The position numbers were made by a program, and so were the translations under genes. Positions 17,423-25,862 of a stretch of DNA of 36,540 nt are shown piece by piece; position 1 is the stretch's first letter, and each line of letters opens with the position of its first letter. Below the pieces are notes generated by a model. The model was given only the letters and a program-made list of their open reading frames with translations. It had not been told where the DNA came from and did no database searches. This stretch comes from Phycisphaera mikurensis NBRC 102666 (GTDB lineage: Bacteria > Planctomycetota > Phycisphaerae > Phycisphaerales > SM1A02): NCBI GenBank assembly GCA_945890745.1, contig CAMDCW010000006.1, positions 1 through 36,540 of the forward strand, read 5' to 3'.

Positions 17423-18196
17423 CTAGCAATTTTTACGCAGAAATACTGCGCGAATATGTGACGGATCCCACGGTATCCCCGCGGGGCTGACCGACACCCG
17501 CTCAATCAATGCTGGTTCAACCAAGTCTGCGAGCGCCATCGCAACGTCAATCGCTTTGGAATTTCGCGCCGCGACCGCAAAGCGCCCTTCGTCCATTGAA
17601 CAGTCCCATTGATGAAGGCCGGTGTACGAGGCTCGCCTTCCTTCTCGGTCAGCCACTTGCACAATGATTGCCCCGCCAGGACGAGTAACCAGCGCCATCT
17701 CACGCAACACCAGCAACGGATCCTGAGCGTGATCGATCGCATTGTTTGAGAATGAAACATCGAAGTGTCCTCGTGGAAAGTATGAAGAAAGCGCTTCGCC
17801 CGCAACAGCTACGACGGTGTGTGGTGGCGCGATGTGATGACGCTCGAGGAGCAACTGGTACTCCCGCGCTAATGGATCGCAACATGAGATCTCTATCGTT
17901 CCGATCGCACTCCTTCGACCGAGGACCGATAGTGGACCTGATCCAACGTCAATGATTCGCTGCACCGAACGACTTGGATCCATCCATGACTCGATCCACG
18001 GCTGAAGTGGCGACGTGGGATCCATCCGGAACCGAAATCCCGGAGAATCTGCGGCTCTCAACCATCGATCCCAGAAGGCCTGTTCATCGGCAAGCCCGCT
18101 ATTCCATGCAGAGGACGCACTCGACGGGCCAGCGAACAGTCTCCGCACTGCTCGCGCAGGTCGCATGAACCATGACTCACTGGCAACCCATTTCAT
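17423..18196 (-). CDS. Class I SAM-dependent methyltransferase
   Basis: This 257-residue protein has the SAM-binding motif I IIDVGSGPLS (81-90), an acidic end of strand 2 (CDP, Asp107), motif II FDVSFSNNAIDHAQDP (about 145-160) and RPGGAIIVQV (about 172-181), the Methyltransf_11/25-type core. A basic N-terminal ~45 residues precedes it. Its place at the end of the long glycan operon suggests O-methylation of a sugar or of the chain end, which could also terminate chain growth, but the acceptor is not evident. Its ATG overlaps the stop of the upstream GT8-like gene (ATGA). Confidence 0.85.
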   Translation of the reverse strand: MKWVASESWFMRPARAVRRLFAGPSSASSAWNSGLADEQAFWDRWLRAADSPGFRFRMDPTSPLQPWIESWMDPSRSVQRIIDVGSGPLSVLGRRSAIGTIEISCCDPLAREYQLLLERHHIAPPHTVVAVAGEALSSYFPRGHFDVSFSNNAIDHAQDPLLVLREMALVTRPGGAIIVQVADREGRRASYTGLHQWDCSMDEGRFAVAARNSKAIDVAMALADLVEPALIERVSVSPAGIPWDPSHIRAVFLRKNC

Positions 18197-19059
18197 GCGT
18201 TAGTAATCCACGGTGGCGCATGGCCATTCCAATGCAATAGATTAGCTTCGGGAACATCAACACGCAAACGTTCAAGCGTTCCATCATCCCAACCATGACA
18301 ATTCCGAACGGCGCGGGTGTGCTTGACGCACATATTCCACGCCCAGGTATTCACCACGCGGTGCTCGAGCCCGCAACGCTGAATTGCCCAAATGAGCGCA
18401 CCTTGATCCCACCACGAAATCGCCTCCGCCACTCGATGATCAGCACAGGCAGCACGAACCGCTGTCATGTACGCGTCCAGCGCCGCCCGATCAATCTCCC
18501 TGGAGAGGTCCCACCCCGATACGCCAGCATTAATCCGCGGCTCCAGGGGATTGAACGTCCTGGCAATCGGCAACAACTTGTAGAGCATGGGCTTATTTGG
18601 CGTCACCTGCGGTGCAAAGTTCTCTGGTGTAAACACCGGTCCATCATCAAGCAACGAGAACAAGTCGCGCAGATTGCGCAGCACCACGATGTCACTATCC
18701 ACCCAGAACACCCGCGGGAACGGACTGGCGGCAATGAGAAATGGGCACGCCCAAATGGGCCAAACACGCTTGCCAGGTTTCGCCAGCGGGCCGGCACCGG
18801 CAAACGCGCGCCGCACTGCCGCCATGTCAGCGGTATCAGGTAGTGGCAGGATGGATAGATTGGAACACTTCGTGCGCGCTTGGTCAATCTCTTCCGGCGT
18901 GAGTCCAAGATCAAAGCACGCCACCGGCACATCGCAACTTTCCTGCACCGATTGGCAGAGTAATTTCAGACCAGGCAAATACCGGCTGTCAGCAAGGGTG
19001 ACGATGCCGATGTCGCTTCGCTGCTGAGCACCGATCGTGCCGTGAACGGCATCAACCAT
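18193..19059 (-). CDS. GT8-like glycosyltransferase (GT-A fold)
   Basis: This 288-residue protein has IGIVTLADSRYLPGLKLL at the N-terminus, a DxD motif in VFWVDSDIVVL (Asp121, Asp123), INAGVSGWD, WWDQGALIWAI and LLHWNGHAPPW near the end. These follow the order of the nucleotide-sugar-binding and metal-binding motifs of GT8-type or Nucleotid_trans enzymes, in which NAG(V) and a late H.(N/S)G..KPW motif are typical; here the latter reads HWNGHAPPW. It is likely a cytoplasmic sugar transferase for the glycan. The gene overlaps the ABC transporter by 8 bases and the methyltransferase by 4. Confidence 0.75.
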   Translation of the reverse strand: MVDAVHGTIGAQQRSDIGIVTLADSRYLPGLKLLCQSVQESCDVPVACFDLGLTPEEIDQARTKCSNLSILPLPDTADMAAVRRAFAGAGPLAKPGKRVWPIWACPFLIAASPFPRVFWVDSDIVVLRNLRDLFSLLDDGPVFTPENFAPQVTPNKPMLYKLLPIARTFNPLEPRINAGVSGWDLSREIDRAALDAYMTAVRAACADHRVAEAISWWDQGALIWAIQRCGLEHRVVNTWAWNMCVKHTRAVRNCHGWDDGTLERLRVDVPEANLLHWNGHAPPWITNA

Positions 19060-20785
19060 GGGGTATCACCTCCTCCTGAACGGATCCGCCCTCGATGCGC
19101 AACACACGGTCGCAGCGCGCCACCGTTGCGGCTCGGTGCGCGATGACCACAATCGTCTTGCTGCCGTGTAGAGCGTCAATTGCCTCCATCACAGTTGCCT
19201 CCGTCTCGCCATCGAGCGCGCTGGTGGCTTCATCAAGCACCAGTACCTCTGGATCGTGATAGAGCGCACGCGCAATTCCGATGCGCTGGCGCTGACCACC
19301 GGAGATTCGAACCCCGCGCTCACCGACGACTGTGGCAAGACCATTTGGCAAATCTGCCACAAATCCATCCAAATGAGCCAAGGAAATAGCCCTCGCTACT
19401 GCAGCGTCATCAATTCGATCCTCCGCGATCCCGAACGCTACATTTCGCCTCACACTATCGTCCAAGAGATATATCACTTGCGGCACATATCCAATACGCC
19501 GCTGCCACCAATCCATGCACGTAGCAATATCGGTCCCGCCAACGAGCACTCGCCCCGACCCGGGTGCAAGTAGCCCCAGCACCACATCAACAAGGGTGCT
19601 CTTGCCAGATCCGCTTGGACCAATGAGGCCGACGGCCTGTCCGCGCACGATTGAAAGAGATACGTCACGTAGCACTGTTGATGGCGGCGATGGATAGCTG
19701 AAGTGCAGTCGATCAACTTGAATGCAATCCCAATCTGCTGGCCCATGGCGTGTCGTTACGGTCTCAGGAGCGCTTGCGTTACTCAATGTCACGCTGAGTG
19801 ACCGCACCGAAACAAGTCCAAGACCTACGGCGTGCACTGCCGTCAGCATGCGACTGACCGATGGTACGAGTCGGAAGACAGCAACTGCGAAGAGCCCGGC
19901 AACCGGAACGATCGTGTCGGCTGGTCGCCCGCGCATGGTCATCACCACCACCAGTACCGCAAGCCCTGCGACTGCAAGTACCTCAATCCACAGCCGCGGC
20001 AGATCCCGAAGCGTCTGAACATGCCGGCCGATTCGCGCGCTTCGCTCCCCCGCGGCTGAAAACTGTCGGATGAACTCGCCCTCGCGATGCAGAAGCCGCG
20101 CCTCTTTGATCCCCCCAAAACCCTGCTGCAGGACACGAAAGCGCAGCCGATCAAGCCTTCGCCGTTCGGTAGTCAATCCGTCCGCCCGCGCGTCCGTCAC
20201 TCGATGGAAGCCGTATCCAACGACCCCAAGCACCCCGATCACTAGCAATCCACCCGTCGGCTCAATCAACAACAATAGCGCGCCGAGCGCCGCGACAACC
20301 AAAGCCTCAGATACAAATGCGAGTGATGGAACTACTACACCGAATGCAAACTGATCAACCTCCTGAGTAACGGCCTGCACGAGCGTTGCTGAGTTGTGTT
20401 GCAAGTGAAATGACCACGGCCGATGCAAATACGCAGCAAACAGTCGATTGCTTAGGGACCACTGCACTCCAAACGCATATCGATTCTGTTGCCAGGTCAG
20501 TGCTAGGCGGTATAGAGCCTTGACGAGATATGCAACAAGAAGCGCTAACACTCCAGCGAGCACTACGTATGACCGATCTTGTTCCGCTAGCCAAGCCTGG
20601 ACCCCGCTTGGAAGTAGTTCTAACGAACCACCCCCCGCCAGCAACGCAATGACCGGTATGGCAAGACCGACGCCGATTGTCTCCAGCGCTGCACCGACAA
20701 CCATCAACACCAACAACACCACTGCACCGCGCCTTTGGCGAGGTTCAAGCAGTTTCCATGAATCTCGAAGATCAGCGCCGTCCAT
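19052..20785 (-). CDS. ABC exporter with fused ATPase, PglK/MsbA-type flippase
   Basis: This 577-residue half-transporter has an N-terminal membrane domain with about six helices (about 20-325) and a C-terminal nucleotide-binding domain (about 355-570). The latter has Walker A GPSGSGKST (389-397), the Q-loop YVPQ (433-436), the signature ISGGQRQ (494-500), Walker B VLVLDEATSALD (514-525) and the H-loop His550. All catalytic residues are intact, and it would work as a homodimer. Given its position among glycosyltransferases, flipping a lipid-linked oligosaccharide across the inner membrane, as PglK does, is the best guess. Its start codon overlaps the upstream stop (TAATG). Confidence 0.93.
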   Translation of the reverse strand: MDGADLRDSWKLLEPRQRRGAVVLLVLMVVGAALETIGVGLAIPVIALLAGGGSLELLPSGVQAWLAEQDRSYVVLAGVLALLVAYLVKALYRLALTWQQNRYAFGVQWSLSNRLFAAYLHRPWSFHLQHNSATLVQAVTQEVDQFAFGVVVPSLAFVSEALVVAALGALLLLIEPTGGLLVIGVLGVVGYGFHRVTDARADGLTTERRRLDRLRFRVLQQGFGGIKEARLLHREGEFIRQFSAAGERSARIGRHVQTLRDLPRLWIEVLAVAGLAVLVVVMTMRGRPADTIVPVAGLFAVAVFRLVPSVSRMLTAVHAVGLGLVSVRSLSVTLSNASAPETVTTRHGPADWDCIQVDRLHFSYPSPPSTVLRDVSLSIVRGQAVGLIGPSGSGKSTLVDVVLGLLAPGSGRVLVGGTDIATCMDWWQRRIGYVPQVIYLLDDSVRRNVAFGIAEDRIDDAAVARAISLAHLDGFVADLPNGLATVVGERGVRISGGQRQRIGIARALYHDPEVLVLDEATSALDGETEATVMEAIDALHGSKTIVVIAHRAATVARCDRVLRIEGGSVQEEVIPHG

Positions 20786-21648
20786 TACTGAAGCCTTCCT
20801 GAAGATTCGCGGATCAATCGCAGCGCATCGCGCAAACGAACATCGTGCTGCAGGCGACCCGAAGATACCTGCGCATCCACCTCACCATCGTCGGGATTCA
20901 GCCGCCGAAACTCCTCGGGGAGTCGACCGGCAAGCAGCGCCTGATAGAGAATCCGCCAAGTAGCGCCCACGGATGGCTTGAACTTTGTGTTACGAGCGTA
21001 TGCGGCCCCACCCAATTGAATCTTGTTGTGAAACTGAGCGTAAGAGCGGATGGGAAAGTGCAAAATTGTGAGGGGAACAGCTCCGCAATCAACAACCGCG
21101 CCATCGCAGCGTACCGCGTGATTCCCCTGGTCAACTTCTATGAGCGGATTGGCGCGATGTGCAACCTTTGGCGGCAATGGCTTTCCAACAGCCTGGATCG
21201 ACTGCGTATCACGCAACGTCAGACGTTCAAAGAACGGCGCTGATAGAGGTAATGATGTCGGGACCACCGGAAAATTCACCCGTGCAACACTTACTGCTGC
21301 CATCGCCGCTGCTGAACTTGCAAACACGTCCTTCAGGCTTGCGCCGGGGATATCGGGGAACCAGAATTCGTCTGCATCACTATTGATGACCCAGTCAGCA
21401 CCATGCTCGGTGGCGGCTAACCGAGCCATCCGAGTAACCCACGCGGTTTGCATGTAGTCATCTTGCGGCTCATGTAACACCCGTACCACGCCACGCCGTC
21501 GATACTCATCGAGGATCGCAGGCGTACTGTCGCGCGATAAGTTGTCTGTAACGATAATGAAATCGACACCACGGGACAGATGAAAATCCAAATTCTCCCG
21601 CAAGATGTCTTGCTCATCGCGCACTAACAGTGTCATGACAATTTTCAA
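20785..21648 (-). CDS. Glyco_tranf_2_4-type glycosyltransferase
   Basis: This protein has about 287 residues from a TTG start at 21648. The TTG is preceded by GGAG with a 6-nt spacer and yields the family-typical N-terminus MKIVMTLLVRDEQDIL; the ATG at 21699 would add 17 Cys-rich residues and lacks a ribosome-binding site. Motifs are HLSRGVDFIIVTDNLSRDST, WVTRMARLAA and GADWVINSDADEFWFP (metal site 91-96). These belong to the PF13704 group of GT2-like enzymes, frequently linked to sulfated or complex surface glycans. It is followed directly by the ABC gene. Donor sugar is unknown. Confidence 0.82.
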   Translation of the reverse strand: MKIVMTLLVRDEQDILRENLDFHLSRGVDFIIVTDNLSRDSTPAILDEYRRRGVVRVLHEPQDDYMQTAWVTRMARLAATEHGADWVINSDADEFWFPDIPGASLKDVFASSAAAMAAVSVARVNFPVVPTSLPLSAPFFERLTLRDTQSIQAVGKPLPPKVAHRANPLIEVDQGNHAVRCDGAVVDCGAVPLTILHFPIRSYAQFHNKIQLGGAAYARNTKFKPSVGATWRILYQALLAGRLPEEFRRLNPDDGEVDAQVSSGRLQHDVRLRDALRLIRESSGRLQ

Positions 21649-21654
21649 CGATGG

Positions 21655-21658
21655 CTCC
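21655..21658 (-). promoter_or_regulatory. Ribosome-binding site deciding a TTG start
   Basis: GGAG on the minus strand lies 6 nt before the TTG at 21648. This is the only well-placed Shine-Dalgarno sequence for the PF13704-type transferase and outweighs the more distant ATG at 21699. Confidence 0.55.
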
Positions 21659-21715
21659 AATTCCGCATATGTGCACAGTCTGCACATGCAATGGCGCAAT
21701 CATTCGATCGTGAAT

Positions 21716-22369
21716 TCATATGCATCCTGGCTGATATCCAAACGCTTCGAAGTCGCACTTATAGCGCTCTGCCACCAACGCAAGAGCGCGCGCGGTAAAC
21801 ATATCGGCTCGGCGCGACCGAACTCCGCGGTTTCGATGCGGCAACATGGCACGAGCGTTTATAGCGCCACAAATACGCGCAAAGTCTTGTTGCAGGTTCT
21901 CAAAACGACCGATTTCCTGGACCGCCAAACTTCCATCATCGCCCTGTAAGAATTCCAGTTGCGGTCGCAAGTGCGGATGATCAAGCCGAACTGCACGGAC
22001 CACGAATTCTTCAAACTGTAGTCCGCTCAATTCAACACCGCGTGCGCGCGCGTAATCCAACAAATCACCATCCAAATTGGCCCACTCAGAGGCGAGGCGG
22101 TGGAGTGGATGTCGCACAAATGCGAACGATCGGTAGCCGTGGCGCTGATCTTCAGGGACCGCCTGGATGAATTCGCGCCAAGTGAGATGTTGTAAAAAGT
22201 TTGATCGCCACTGCATGGCTAACCAGGCCGGCGAAGTAACTCGGCCGTACATGACGTCCGCATCCTCAGTCCGCCAATCACGCAACATCCCCAACGCATC
22301 CTCGAGGCTCGTGCCTCCACACTTTGGAACATGGATGAATATGCAGCGATACTGGTGTGAAATCGGCAC
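21716..22369 (-). CDS. Sulfotransferase family 2 protein
   Basis: This protein has 217 residues from a GTG at 22369, one nucleotide after the upstream stop and 9 nt behind a strong GGAGG. The longer ATG frame from 22420 would overlap the upstream gene by 50 bases. The PAPS-binding 5'-phosphosulfate loop is IHVPKCGGTSLEDAL (about 12-26), and the 3'-phosphate motif is FVRHPLHRLASEW (84-96). Both are characteristic of membrane-type carbohydrate sulfotransferases (PF03567). In this cytoplasmic, operon-encoded form it likely adds sulfate from PAPS to a sugar of the glycan. It is adjacent to a second, different sulfotransferase. Confidence 0.86.
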   Translation of the reverse strand: MPISHQYRCIFIHVPKCGGTSLEDALGMLRDWRTEDADVMYGRVTSPAWLAMQWRSNFLQHLTWREFIQAVPEDQRHGYRSFAFVRHPLHRLASEWANLDGDLLDYARARGVELSGLQFEEFVVRAVRLDHPHLRPQLEFLQGDDGSLAVQEIGRFENLQQDFARICGAINARAMLPHRNRGVRSRRADMFTARALALVAERYKCDFEAFGYQPGCI

Positions 22370-22370
22370 G

Positions 22371-23222
22371 TTATGCCACCTCCGCACTTGCGGCCTGCAG
22401 GCGTCGCGTGGTGGCAGCAACGCTCGCTCGTGCGCGTGTTCGCAGCATGAGATCGAGCGGCGGACGTGAATTCATGAGACTGGGATCAGTGCGGGTAGTT
22501 GTCGAGTGTTCTGGAAGCAGTACACCGCGTGACTCGCGCAGCCACCTCAGCAAACGCGGCATATGCTCTCCTGCGCGTGCACCATCAATGAACGCCACTC
22601 GACCAGGAAATCGCATCGCACACGCCAAGGCCCGATTGTTGTAGGTCTCCCAAAGCCGTATCGCCGCGTCATCTCGAGTCATCGGCAGCCCAAGTTTTCG
22701 AAGTGGCCACGCCCCACGAAAGTGATGCTGCAGCGGCAAGTCACGCCGGCGGCGCAAACTTGCCACGACGCCAGCCGCATCACGAAACGGAACGACAACC
22801 GTTAGCGATGGCAGCAATTCAAGCCAAAATTCAAGAAATAACGTAGTCCGCGGATCCTTCCACCCCCACGCCGAAGCCTCGGGCGTACCCATGGCGGAGT
22901 CAACAGATGACCTTCGCCGCGCCTCGTTCACGCGTTCACAAATCAATTCACGCGCTCGATCGCATAGGTCACCTGGCACCGACAAGGTGTGCGGCACATC
23001 AGTCAACGCCCAGTCCGTACCATTCGCTGCCAATATCGCGTCGTGCAAATCCACAACTCGGCGATCCTCAAAGTAGCCCCGCTGGTTGTGCAAATTTGCA
23101 GCGATGAAGTTACGCCCAAGATCGACTCCCGCATCACCCAACATGCTGGCAATCAGTGATGTCCCGCTCCGGTGCATTCCCGCAATTGCCACGCAGGCGC
23201 CGCATGAAATCTCTGAGCTCAT
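22371..23222 (-). CDS. Sulfotransferase (second type)
   Basis: This 283-residue protein runs from the ATG at 23222, which overlaps the upstream stop by ATGA. It has a 5'-PSB loop GMHRSGTSLIASML (15-28), WGWKDPRTTLFLEFW (119-133) and a 3'-PB motif VVPFRDAAGVVASLRRRRD (about 143-161). The arrangement GMHRSGTS plus KDPR is typical of the bacterial Sulfotransfer_1/3 group found in exopolysaccharide loci. It is unlike its neighbour in sequence, suggesting that two positions or two sugars are sulfated, or that one acts on a different acceptor. No PAPS-forming genes (cysN/cysD/cysC) are within the window. Confidence 0.84.
   Translation of the reverse strand: MSSEISCGACVAIAGMHRSGTSLIASMLGDAGVDLGRNFIAANLHNQRGYFEDRRVVDLHDAILAANGTDWALTDVPHTLSVPGDLCDRARELICERVNEARRRSSVDSAMGTPEASAWGWKDPRTTLFLEFWLELLPSLTVVVPFRDAAGVVASLRRRRDLPLQHHFRGAWPLRKLGLPMTRDDAAIRLWETYNNRALACAMRFPGRVAFIDGARAGEHMPRLLRWLRESRGVLLPEHSTTTRTDPSLMNSRPPLDLMLRTRARASVAATTRRLQAASAEVA
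22379..22383 (-). promoter_or_regulatory. Strong ribosome-binding site for the GTG start
   Basis: GGAGG on the minus strand sits inside the 3' end of the upstream sulfotransferase gene, 9 nt before the GTG at 22369. It fixes the start of the family-2 sulfotransferase. Confidence 0.65.
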
Positions 23223-24190
23223 GCCGACTTCCTCGCCCGTGTACGCAGCAAGTACTTGATCCAAAGAAACGCCTTCCGCCGAGTGGACGCGTTGCGCCGC
23301 GGCATCGGTGGAACATTTCGCAGGAACGCCGCAGACAGCCCCAGGAGATGCAAAGCAGTGGAAAGTGCCTGTCCCGGGCGGCCAAGTGTCTGCCGCGCAA
23401 GGCGGCGGTGGCTCTCAATGAGGAGTGCTGGATTATGACCGTGAAATGCATGCGAATCACTCAAATGCGAAGTGCTCGCAGCACGAATGTGCGTCACCAC
23501 AGCGCCCGGCTCATAGCGACCAATCCAGCCCGCGCGATGCATGCGCCAACACCATTCGATCTCTTCGGCATAAAGAAAATATGCCTCGTTATAGCCACCA
23601 ATGTCGGCTACGACCTGGGCACGGGTCATGATTGCGGCGCCAGTAATCCAGTCAACACCGATGGCGGTGTCGTAACCGTATTGATGATGCAGCGAGAGGC
23701 AGTGCCTTGACTTTGGAAAGCGCCGGTCAAATCCGAGCATTGACCAGCTAAATAAACCAGAGAGCACTGTGTGGAATCGATATGCCGAAAGCTGATGGGT
23801 TCCGTCTGCATTCAACAGCTTTGGACCGACGTACCCAACTCGTGGATCGCGTTCAAGTATGTCCAGCAGAAACGAAATTGAACCAGGGTGACTCACTGTG
23901 TCTGGATTGAGGCAATAAACGAAGCGCCCGGTGGCATGGCGAAACGCACAGTTGTTGCCGCCCGCAAATCCAAGGTTGCGCTCAGTGCGGATCAGACGAA
24001 CCCACGGGAACTCTTCCGCAACCATGTCCGCCGAACCATCATGCGATTGATTGTCGACCACAAATGTTTCACTTGTGCGTCCCGCGCATGCTGCGTGAAT
24101 TGAACTCAAGCAGTCACGCAACAAGTCACGTGTGTTGAAGCTGACGATCACAATCGACACATCGGGACATGAATCAGCAGGTGCGGCCAC
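23219..24190 (-). CDS. GT2 glycosyltransferase, WbbL/rhamnosyltransferase-like
   Basis: This protein has about 323 residues from a GTG at 24190. ATGs at 24247 and 24283 lie upstream of or within the predicted promoter. The GT-A motifs are [14 protein letters not shown] (11-24), [10 protein letters not shown] (44-53), [10 protein letters not shown] (71-80), LNPDT (94-98, metal site), [13 protein letters not shown] and [19 protein letters not shown]. This order is that of the WbbL-type subgroup, several members of which are dTDP-rhamnosyltransferases, which fits the divergent rmlA-rmlC pair. The N-terminal domain is cytoplasmic; a basic C-terminus may bind the membrane. It is first of the seven-gene minus-strand operon. 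Confidence 0.85.
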   Translation of the reverse strand: MAAPADSCPDVSIVIVSFNTRDLLRDCLSSIHAACAGRTSETFVVDNQSHDGSADMVAEEFPWVRLIRTERNLGFAGGNNCAFRHATGRFVYCLNPDTVSHPGSISFLLDILERDPRVGYVGPKLLNADGTHQLSAYRFHTVLSGLFSWSMLGFDRRFPKSRHCLSLHHQYGYDTAIGVDWITGAAIMTRAQVVADIGGYNEAYFLYAEEIEWCWRMHRAGWIGRYEPGAVVTHIRAASTSHLSDSHAFHGHNPALLIESHRRLARQTLGRPGQALSTALHLLGLSAAFLRNVPPMPRRNASTRRKAFLWIKYLLRTRARKSA

Positions 24191-24196
24191 GCCGGA

Positions 24197-24226
24197 AATA
24201 TACCAATTTCCTAGGCTAAATACCAA
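24197..24226 (-). promoter_or_regulatory. Promoter of the seven-gene glycan operon
   Basis: On the minus strand, TTGGTA (24221-24226), an 18-nt spacer and TATATT (24197-24202) form a good promoter. The -10 ends 6 nt before the GTG at 24190, so the transcript would start at or within a base or two of the start codon. TTGGTA occurs a second time 20 bases further on, overlapping the -10. The rest of the 24191-24359 divergent gap shows no other clear element apart from the rmlA ribosome-binding site. Confidence 0.55.
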
Positions 24227-24348
24227 GATTGGCCATGTCTGTGCCATATCATCCAACCATGGACATGCACTCCCATTCCACAACCATGATTCGACTCACT
24301 CGGCTGACGGCGCCTCAGGATCCTTGTGGCGCGCTAGCAGCAGGTGCC

Positions 24349-24352
24349 GAGG
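24349..24352 (+). promoter_or_regulatory. Ribosome-binding site of rmlA
   Basis: GAGG lies 7 nt before the ATG at 24360 and supports this start rather than the far upstream ATG at 24132, which lies inside the divergent GT2 gene. Confidence 0.6.
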
Positions 24353-24359
24353 GATCCCG

Positions 24360-25274
24360 ATGAACCGTCGCGGAATTGTTCTCGCTGGCGGCTCCGGAAC
24401 ACGGCTTCACCCTGCGACGATCGCCGTGTCAAAGCAGTTGCTACCAGTGTTTGACAAACCAATGATTTACTATCCGCTGACCACGCTCATGCTGGCCGGC
24501 ATTCGCGAGATATTGATCATCACCACGCCCGTGGACGCCCCGCTGTTCCGATTGCTACTTGGCGATGGCGCCCAGTGGGGAATCTCGATCTCCTATGCAG
24601 TTCAACCGAGTCCCGGTGGCATTGCCCAGGCATTCATTGTTGGCGCTGACTTTGTTCGCGATCAGCATTCGGCACTGATTTTGGGAGACAACATATTTTA
24701 CGGCCATGACCTTCCAGGAACGCTACGGACGGCATCAGGCGCACGAAACGGGGCCACGGTGATGGCGTACCGCGTGTCGGATCCCAACCGCTACGGTGTC
24801 GTGGAATTTGATGCGGCGGGTCGCGCCATTGGCATTGAGGAGAAACCGGTGAATGCAAAGTCACACCTTGCTGTCACCGGACTCTACTTCTATGACACGC
24901 GTGTTGTGGAGTTTGTGAAACAACTGCAACCTTCAACGCGCGGGGAGTTGGAAATCACAGATCTCAATCGAATCTACCTGGATTCAGGGGATTTAAACGT
25001 CACCGTGCTCGGGCGAGGATTCGCATGGCTGGATACGGGAACGCATGACACGCTCCTTGAGGCGGGACAATTCATCGCTACCCTGGAACGCCGCCAAGGA
25101 CTAAAGGTGGCCTGCCCTGAAGAGATTGCATTTCGACAAGGATGGATCACTGGAACTGACATTGAGCGTATTGCGGCGCGCATGGTCGGGAGCGGGAGTG
25201 CTGCTGCACGCAATGACTCCGCCGCTGGCTACGGGCGGTATTTGCGTGGCTTGCTCAAGGAGAGCGGCCAGTGA
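24360..25274 (+). CDS. rmlA: Glucose-1-phosphate thymidylyltransferase
   Basis: This 304-residue protein catalyses dTTP plus glucose 1-phosphate to dTDP-glucose, the first and usually feedback-inhibited step of dTDP-L-rhamnose synthesis. It has the nucleotide-binding signature [11 protein letters not shown] (10-20), [16 protein letters not shown] (25-40, Lys25), [17 protein letters not shown] (Asp110), [19 protein letters not shown] and [13 protein letters not shown], all diagnostic. It runs divergently from the long glycan operon and is translationally coupled to rmlC. Confidence 0.97.
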   Translation: MNRRGIVLAGGSGTRLHPATIAVSKQLLPVFDKPMIYYPLTTLMLAGIREILIITTPVDAPLFRLLLGDGAQWGISISYAVQPSPGGIAQAFIVGADFVRDQHSALILGDNIFYGHDLPGTLRTASGARNGATVMAYRVSDPNRYGVVEFDAAGRAIGIEEKPVNAKSHLAVTGLYFYDTRVVEFVKQLQPSTRGELEITDLNRIYLDSGDLNVTVLGRGFAWLDTGTHDTLLEAGQFIATLERRQGLKVACPEEIAFRQGWITGTDIERIAARMVGSGSAAARNDSAAGYGRYLRGLLKESGQ

Positions 25275-25831
25275 AATGGGAGCCGCTATCGATCCCTGGT
25301 CTCATGCTCGCCACGCCGCGCATTCACGGCGACGAACGGGGATTGCTCTTTGAGAGCTTTAACGAGAGTGAATTTTGCAACGCCACTGGCGTCAACCCGC
25401 AATTTGTCCAAGAGAACCACTCGCGATCTGCATGCGGCGTCCTTCGAGGTATTCACTTACAGGCATTCCCGAGAGCGCAAGGCAAACTCGTGCGGGTAGT
25501 GCGCGGCGCGATATTTGACGTCGCGGTTGATGCCCGACGACATTCCCCCACATTTGGCAAGTGGTGTGGCGTGGAACTTTCCGAAACCAACCCCCAGGCG
25601 CTGTGGGTTCCCGCCGGATTCGGCCATGGCTTCCTATCGTTGCGCGACGACACCGAAGTCGTATATCGACTCACTGACTACTGGCAGCCCACGCTGGAGC
25701 GGTTCATCCGATGGAACGATCCCGACCTCGGCATTGAGTGGCCGCAACACCTGCAGCCGATACTTGCCCCACGCGATGCAAACGCCGGAACACTTTCGGA
25801 CATCCCAGACCATGAGCTCCCGCCGTTCTGA
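25271..25831 (+). CDS. rmlC: dTDP-4-dehydrorhamnose 3,5-epimerase
   Basis: This 186-residue cupin has a GTG start that overlaps the rmlA stop (GTGA). It converts dTDP-4-keto-6-deoxyglucose to dTDP-4-keto-L-rhamnose by epimerising C3 and C5. Catalytic His62 (LRGIHLQ), Tyr132 (VYRLTDYW) and Asp169 are at the positions expected from characterised enzymes (His63, Tyr133, Asp170), and the [12 protein letters not shown] strand and [10 protein letters not shown] are typical. It completes the rhamnose pathway with rmlA, rmlB and rmlD. It converges on the large secreted-protein gene. Confidence 0.96.
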   Translation: MKWEPLSIPGLMLATPRIHGDERGLLFESFNESEFCNATGVNPQFVQENHSRSACGVLRGIHLQAFPRAQGKLVRVVRGAIFDVAVDARRHSPTFGKWCGVELSETNPQALWVPAGFGHGFLSLRDDTEVVYRLTDYWQPTLERFIRWNDPDLGIEWPQHLQPILAPRDANAGTLSDIPDHELPPF

Positions 25832-25862
25832 CGCGGAATAGCGCTTTAGTTGCAGTATCTAT

